Shown piece after piece: positions 59,750-64,000 of a DNA stretch of 64,000 nt (the first letter of the stretch is position 1; each line of letters starts with the position of its first letter). The notes beneath the pieces were generated by a model, which saw nothing but the letters and a program-made list of their open reading frames with translations, was not told the DNA's origin and did no database searches. This stretch comes from Mycobacterium europaeum (GTDB lineage: Bacteria; Actinomycetota; Actinomycetes; Mycobacteriales; Mycobacteriaceae): NCBI RefSeq assembly GCF_002102155.1, contig NZ_LQOU01000028.1, positions 104,368 to 168,367 of the forward strand, in the 5' to 3' direction. Both the position numbers and the translations under genes were made by a program.

Positions 59750-60967
59750 ATGCTGGATTTCGCACTCTTGCCGCCGGAGATCAACTCCGCGCTCATGTAT
59801 GCCGGCCCCGGCTCGGGGCCGATGCTGGCCGCCGCGGCGGGCTGGGAGGCGTTGGCCGCCGACCTGCTTACCACGGCGTCCGCCTACCAGTCGGTGGTCA
59901 CCGGGCTGACCGACGGGCCATGGCTCGGTGCCGCCGCCGGGTCGATGGCGGGTGCGGCCACGCCGCAGATCGCATGGTTGAACGGCACGGCCGACCAGGC
60001 CGAACACGCCGCCGTCCAGGCCGCTGCAGCGGCGAGCGCCTACGAGGCGGCATTTGCCGCGACGGTGCCACCGCCGGTGATCGAGGCCAATCGGGTGTTG
60101 TTGATGGAACTGCTGGCGACGAATTTTCTCGGCCAGAACACACCGGCGATCGCGGCAACCGAGGCGGAATACCTGCAGATGTGGTCGCAGGACGCGGCGG
60201 CAATGTATGGCTACGCGGGCGCGTCGGCGGCAGCGTCGAGGGTGGCGCCGTTCGACCCGGCATCCCCCGCCACCAACCCGGCCGGGGTGGCCGCCCAGGA
60301 AGTTGCCGTCGCGCAAGCAGTAGGGACCGCCGCTGCCGCGGACACGCAGGAACTGTCCGCGCTGACCAACGCGATGCCGGGCACCCTGGCCGGGCTCGCC
60401 GGCCCCCAACCCGCCGTCAACCCGTTGGCGAATCTGATCAACGGCGGCACCATGGAGCTCGACGGAATGGGTGGCGCCCTCCTGGAGAGCCTGGCCGGCT
60501 CGTCGACCCTGCATGCAGGGACACCCATCGACATGTTCAAGGAGTGGGTGGGACCGACCCGGCTCTTTTTGACCATTTTCAAGGACCTCGAAGGGCTGAG
60601 CCACTCAATGGCGCCGAAGGCCGCCGTCAAAGCGATTGAGGGCGCCGCGAAGGCTGCCGGGAGCGCCCTTCCGGCTGCACTGTCCAGCACCGGGCTGGGC
60701 GGGGCCGCGGGAGCTGTGGGCAAGGCCGTGAAGGTCGGCGCCTTATCGGTACCACAGGCGTGGGCCAGCGCTGCTCCTACGGCAACTCCCGCGGTCGCGA
60801 CGCTCAACGGCCTAGCGGCTTCGGCGGCCGTGGAACCCGCCACACACGCCGTAGGAGGGGTGCCGATGATGGGCAGTGGGCTCGGCCGGGGGCTGGCGGC
60901 CAACTTCGCGGCCCCGCGTTACGGCTTCAAGCCCACGATCGTCGCGCATCCGCCGGCCGGGGGCTAG
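59750..60967 (+). CDS. PPE-family protein, PPE-SVP subgroup (PPE65-like position)
   Basis: 405 residues. The PPE domain runs over about residues 1-180 ([20 protein letters not shown], and [12 protein letters not shown] for the W-x-G turn). The C-terminal part has [10 protein letters not shown], the PPE-SVP signature, and ends [17 protein letters not shown], a tail shared by many of this subgroup. It is an ESX-5-type substrate partner of the preceding PE. H37Rv has PPE65 (Rv3621c) at this place. Confidence 0.94.
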   Translation: MLDFALLPPEINSALMYAGPGSGPMLAAAAGWEALAADLLTTASAYQSVVTGLTDGPWLGAAAGSMAGAATPQIAWLNGTADQAEHAAVQAAAAASAYEAAFAATVPPPVIEANRVLLMELLATNFLGQNTPAIAATEAEYLQMWSQDAAAMYGYAGASAAASRVAPFDPASPATNPAGVAAQEVAVAQAVGTAAAADTQELSALTNAMPGTLAGLAGPQPAVNPLANLINGGTMELDGMGGALLESLAGSSTLHAGTPIDMFKEWVGPTRLFLTIFKDLEGLSHSMAPKAAVKAIEGAAKAAGSALPAALSSTGLGGAAGAVGKAVKVGALSVPQAWASAAPTATPAVATLNGLAASAAVEPATHAVGGVPMMGSGLGRGLAANFAAPRYGFKPTIVAHPPAGG

Positions 60968-61229
60968 CGACAACGCCATCAGAACTGGGGCTCCGCTGAC
61001 CCGATGATCCAGCCTGACGACGGCGGATCGTCGGGTCAGCGGGCGGCCGCACCCGCGACCACGAGTGTGCGCCTGTGCGGTTCGTGGGATTCGTTGTCCA
61101 TTCGCTTCGTCTATTCAGCACTGGCCCGTCAAGTGCTACAGGTCTTGCCCGTCGGTGAGAGCGGAGCACGTTGCGTCGCACCGCCTTTCGCGCAACCCAA
61201 CCTGGGCCGATCCCATGCTTGACGGCGAG
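60968..61229. other. Intergenic, nothing recognised
   Basis: 262 bases between the PPE gene and the convergent small helix-turn-helix gene. No convincing ORF, hairpin or repeat seen. Confidence 0.5.
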
Positions 61230-61580
61230 TTAGTCGCGCGAGGCCTCTGGCGCCGGATTGGGCATCACGACCCGCTGTCGCGTCGTGGCGCGGAAAGGAT
61301 CGAGGGACTGCCCGTCGCCCAAGGCGCCGTGCACGTCTTCGGGGGTGATCAGGCCGAGTTCGACCTGTAGCCAGGTGGCGCTGAGCCCGAACGCGTGCGC
61401 GGCCCGCCTGGCCTCCTCGGCGTCGGGGAAGTCGTCGGCGTTGGCGCGGCCGGCGGGCCCGTACCAGCGCCCTTTGGTGACGCCGCAGGCGTCGCGCAAC
61501 TGCTCGACGGTGATGTCGCGGTTCAGCGTCGCCTCGAGCAGGCGCCTCAGCCCCCAGCCCGCGGCATTCGTTCGTGGCAT
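61230..61580 (-). CDS. Small protein, possible helix-turn-helix regulator
   Basis: 116 residues. ITVEQLRDACGVTKGRWYGPAG reads as a helix-turn-helix with an aromatic recognition end, followed by DAEEARRAAHAFGLSATWLQVELGLI, as in small phage-repressor-type domains. I cannot name a family. It lies between two PE-PPE pairs on the opposite strand, so it may control them or be a leftover of the insertion that brought the second pair. TACGCT lies six bases before the ATG. Confidence 0.65.
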   Translation of the reverse strand: MPRTNAAGWGLRRLLEATLNRDITVEQLRDACGVTKGRWYGPAGRANADDFPDAEEARRAAHAFGLSATWLQVELGLITPEDVHGALGDGQSLDPFRATTRQRVVMPNPAPEASRD

Positions 61581-61586
61581 CCACCA

Positions 61587-61592
61587 AGCGTA
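61587..61592 (-). promoter_or_regulatory. -10 box TACGCT, leaderless small regulator gene
   Basis: TACGCT, 6 bases, ATG at 61580 on the minus strand. Confidence 0.5.
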
Positions 61593-61752
61593 ACTCTGTG
61601 CCGAAAGGCGGGCAAAGTGTCTCCACCAGCGAGTTCTACGCTGGAAAAAAGAAGTTGCTACTCGATACTAGACAACTATTCCGAATTCATGACATAGTGT
61701 CCGCAAGTCCGACAACGGAAGCCGCATCCAGGCATTCATGAGGAGAAGACAC

Positions 61753-62634
61753 ATGGCGTTCCTGACCACCGTCCCGGAACTGCTGCTAGCGGCAGCCGGC
61801 CAGTTGCAGGCGATCGGCTCCGCGGTGACCGCGGCCAACTCGATGGCCGCGCTCTCGATCACGGGAGTGGTCCCGGCGGCGGCCGACGACGTCTCGGTGA
61901 TGACGGCGGCCGCCTTCGCGGGCTACGGCCAGCAGTATCAGGCGCTCAGCGCCGAGGCGAGCATGATCCACGAGCACTTCGTCAAGGCCCTCGGGCTCAG
62001 CGCCGACTCGTATTCGGCCACCGAGGCCGCCAACGCGACGCAAGCCGCGGGCGGTCACCTGACGCCCGCGCACATGGCCCCCGTCGCACCGGCCCGCCTG
62101 GCGCCCGCCGTGCACACGCGGGTCGCACCGGCGGCGCCGAACCGCGTGACCCCAACCGTTCCCGGACGGCCGGTGCCCGGCGCGACCGTCGGCGCGGGTC
62201 CCGGGGCGCCCGGCCTGCCGGCGACGACGCCCCTCGGCCAGGGTTGGCATGGGCGCGGCAGCTACGGCGGCCACATGACGTCGCAGCACGGCGGTTATGC
62301 CGGTGCCGACTATGGCCGCCACCAGGCACCGTACGGGCGCGGCGGCTATGGTCCGCACCCGGCAACCCGCGTCGAGCACCTTGCGCCCGCACGGATGACG
62401 CCCGCCCAGCGTGTCGAGCACGTGGCACCGGCCCATCCTGCGCCGCCCGAACGCGTCGAGCGCCCGAACGTGGGGGCCGGCCAGCACGTCTCGCCTGCGC
62501 AGCTGACGCCGACGGCGCCCCTTCACCGCGTGCCGCTGGCGGCGGGCTTGCACTCGCCCGGCGAACACGTCGTGCACGCGAACCCGGCATTCAGTGCCGT
62601 TGCCGGCCCGAAGCCCGCGCCGGCACTGGCATAG
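61753..62634 (+). CDS. PE-family protein with long Pro/His-rich C-terminal region
   Basis: 293 residues. The first 96 form a PE domain (MAFLTTVPELLLAAAGQLQAI, and SADSYSATEAAN with the Y-x3-E signal). The remaining 200 residues are Pro, Ala, Arg and His rich with loose repeats of the type APARxxPA and RVEHxAPA, and a Gly/Tyr/His patch near residues 165-205. This is neither a PGRS tail nor a known enzyme domain. AGGAGAAG precedes the ATG. The PPE gene begins 30 bases after it. Confidence 0.9.
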   Translation: MAFLTTVPELLLAAAGQLQAIGSAVTAANSMAALSITGVVPAAADDVSVMTAAAFAGYGQQYQALSAEASMIHEHFVKALGLSADSYSATEAANATQAAGGHLTPAHMAPVAPARLAPAVHTRVAPAAPNRVTPTVPGRPVPGATVGAGPGAPGLPATTPLGQGWHGRGSYGGHMTSQHGGYAGADYGRHQAPYGRGGYGPHPATRVEHLAPARMTPAQRVEHVAPAHPAPPERVERPNVGAGQHVSPAQLTPTAPLHRVPLAAGLHSPGEHVVHANPAFSAVAGPKPAPALA

Positions 62635-62664
62635 CGAACCCACGCGATAGAGAGAGGAACACTC

Positions 62665-63759
62665 ATGGATTTCGGTGCGATGCCCCCGGAGATCAATTCC
62701 GGCCTCATGTACGCGGGGCCGGGGCCAGCGTCGATGCTGGCGGCGGCGATGGCCTGGGAAGGGCTGGCCGCGGAACTGCGTTCAGCCGCGACCAGTTACG
62801 GGACGGTGATCCTCGACCTCACCGAGACCGGCTGGCAGGGCCCGTCTTCGGTGGCGATGGCCGCCGCCGCGGCTCCCTACGTGGCCTGGATGCACGCCAC
62901 CGCCGCACAGGCCGAGCAGGCCGGCATGCAGGCGACAGCGGCCGCCGTCGCACACGAGGCGGCGTTCGCTGCCACCGTGCCGCCGCCGCTCATCGCCGCC
63001 AACCGCTCCACGCTGATGATGCTGGTGGCGACCAACGTCCTCGGCCTGCACTCCGCGGCGATCGCGGCCACCGAGGCGCAGTACGGCGAGATGTGGGCCC
63101 AGGATGCGATGGCCATGTACGCCTACGCCGGTTCGTCGGCGGCGGCCGCCATGCTGGCGCCGATGGCGGTCGCACCGCCCACCACCACCGCGGGCGACAT
63201 GCAGGGGGCCACCCGGGGATTGGCCACTCAAGCGGCCATGGGGCTGCCGTCGAGGCTCAATTCGTCGGCGTCATCGCTGGCGAGCAGCTTCCCCTCTGCC
63301 ATCGGCAGTTTCGCCGACCTGCTCGGGATGCCCTTCGGTCAGGGGTCCGGCGCCGCCATGTCCGGCGTGGCCGGGACGACGCCGTCCGGCGCGGGCTTCG
63401 CGACCGCCATGCGCGCATCCGGGGCGTTCTCCCCGGCGGTGACGCCCGGCATGCAACGTTTCATCCCCGCTCAGCCGCTGATGCCCGTGCCCGAGCGGCT
63501 GGCACCGGCGCGGCTGATGCCGTCGGCGGTAATGGGCCGGGCGACTCCGGTCGGTGGCCTGTCGGTTCCGCCCGGGTGGACCGCGGCGACCCCCGAGGCT
63601 GCCGCGCCGGCCGGTGCACCGCTGGCCGGCGCCGGCGCCGCGGCTCGAATGCTGAGTCCCCGGAATGCCTCCGCGGCCCCGCTGGCCGGGATGGAGATGC
63701 GCGGATTCGGCGGCACCATGCCGGCCCCCGCAAGCGTATTGCCGCGTGTAGTCGGATGA
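62665..63759 (+). CDS. PPE-family protein, PPE-SVP subgroup
   Basis: 364 residues. The PPE domain begins [20 protein letters not shown] and has the W-x-G turn in TGWQGPSS. The C-terminal part has GGLSVPPGW (SVP signature) and a Met/Pro-rich tail ending in LPRVVG. GAGAGGAAC precedes the ATG. With its PE neighbour and the esx gene behind it this is the usual ESX-5-type substrate order. Confidence 0.93.
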   Translation: MDFGAMPPEINSGLMYAGPGPASMLAAAMAWEGLAAELRSAATSYGTVILDLTETGWQGPSSVAMAAAAAPYVAWMHATAAQAEQAGMQATAAAVAHEAAFAATVPPPLIAANRSTLMMLVATNVLGLHSAAIAATEAQYGEMWAQDAMAMYAYAGSSAAAAMLAPMAVAPPTTTAGDMQGATRGLATQAAMGLPSRLNSSASSLASSFPSAIGSFADLLGMPFGQGSGAAMSGVAGTTPSGAGFATAMRASGAFSPAVTPGMQRFIPAQPLMPVPERLAPARLMPSAVMGRATPVGGLSVPPGWTAATPEAAAPAGAPLAGAGAAARMLSPRNASAAPLAGMEMRGFGGTMPAPASVLPRVVG

Positions 63760-63833
63760 CGGAAGGAGAAGCACTTCGAACGACCAAATGACCAAAGCTC
63801 AAACACAACAACCACTTTCGAAGGAGATATCTG

Positions 63834-64000
63834 ATGGCAACACGTTTCATGACCGACCCGCACGAAATGCGGGCGATGGCGGGCCGCTTCGAGGTCCACG
63901 CTCAGACCGTTGAGGACGAGGCCCGCAAGATGTGGGCGTCCTCGATGAACATCGCCGGCTCGGGCTGGAGCGGTCAGGCCCAGGCCACCTCGTACGACAC
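63834..64000 (+). CDS. EsxW/EsxK-type WXG100 protein, N-terminal part (cut by window edge)
   Basis: 55 residues are visible. [21 protein letters not shown] and [13 protein letters not shown] (the W-x-G turn) identify the QILSS subgroup of Mycobacterium Esx proteins (EsxK, EsxW and relatives). It should form a heterodimer with an EsxL/EsxV-type partner beyond the edge. AAGGAGATAT directly upstream is an unusually strong Shine-Dalgarno. H37Rv has esxW (Rv3620c) after PPE65. Confidence 0.92.
   Translation, partial: MATRFMTDPHEMRAMAGRFEVHAQTVEDEARKMWASSMNIAGSGWSGQAQATSYD

Overview
The window is a high-GC, gene-dense piece of a slow-growing mycobacterial chromosome. It carries whiB4, ponA2, PE/PPE and QILSS-type esx genes, two mycobacterial small RNAs and many leaderless starts. 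Gene order matches the M. tuberculosis H37Rv stretch from about Rv3687c down to Rv3620c, read in the opposite direction. Several blocks known from H37Rv are missing, and short repeats inside two genes have a look I associate with the M. avium complex. All family and Rv assignments come from reading the translations and from memory; no search was run.

Region 1 (1-4.4 kb): a truncated RsbR-type stress co-antagonist and the SigF anti-anti-sigma factor RsfB. They are followed by small stress-type genes (HAD phosphatase, UsfY-like, a two-helix membrane protein, DUF4193). Four SigF-type promoter matches lie in this short stretch, two of them placed for leaderless translation.

Region 2 (4.3-24.2 kb): tRNA-Pro, a coupled PLP-enzyme/metallophosphoesterase pair, ponA2, whiB4, the Get3-like ATPase pair bagA/bagB, the Rv3678A-RidA-lactamase-fold operon, crp, the nth-to-marP operon, ephE, a secreted protease, acs and two exported or membrane proteins.

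Region 3 (24.2-31.6 kb): the dppABCD peptide importer and a protein with a degenerate Fic-like motif. The convergent gap beyond it holds a probable Ms1/MTS2823-type RNA. A SerB-like HAD phosphatase follows, then the 6C (B11) RNA.

Region 4 (31.7-36.3 kb): a compact Tad/Flp pilus operon (ssdA, tadA, tadB, tadC, flp and two TadE-like genes), in which most genes overlap by GTGA.

Region 5 (36.3-58 kb): a GAF/PAS-type sensor protein, an MrfA-type helicase, cspA with its terminator, topA, a membrane class III adenylate cyclase, DNA polymerase III delta-prime and tRNA-Thr. Cell-wall sugar genes follow (Rv3635-like, galE1, the Rv3632/ppgS pair, a flippase-like protein). The stretch ends with a TerC/DUF475 protein, ppa, a PBP4-type carboxypeptidase, a zincin, tilS and hpt.

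Region 6 (58-64 kb): an LpqG-like SIMPL lipoprotein, then PE-PPE, a divergent small helix-turn-helix candidate, a second PE-PPE with an unusual His/Pro-rich PE tail, and the start of an EsxW/EsxK-type gene cut by the window edge.

Two patterns run through the window. About twenty genes have a TANNNT -10 box placed so that the transcript would begin at or within a few bases of the start codon. Several convergent gene pairs are separated by perfect or near-perfect hairpins. No insertion sequence, integrase or CRISPR array was seen.
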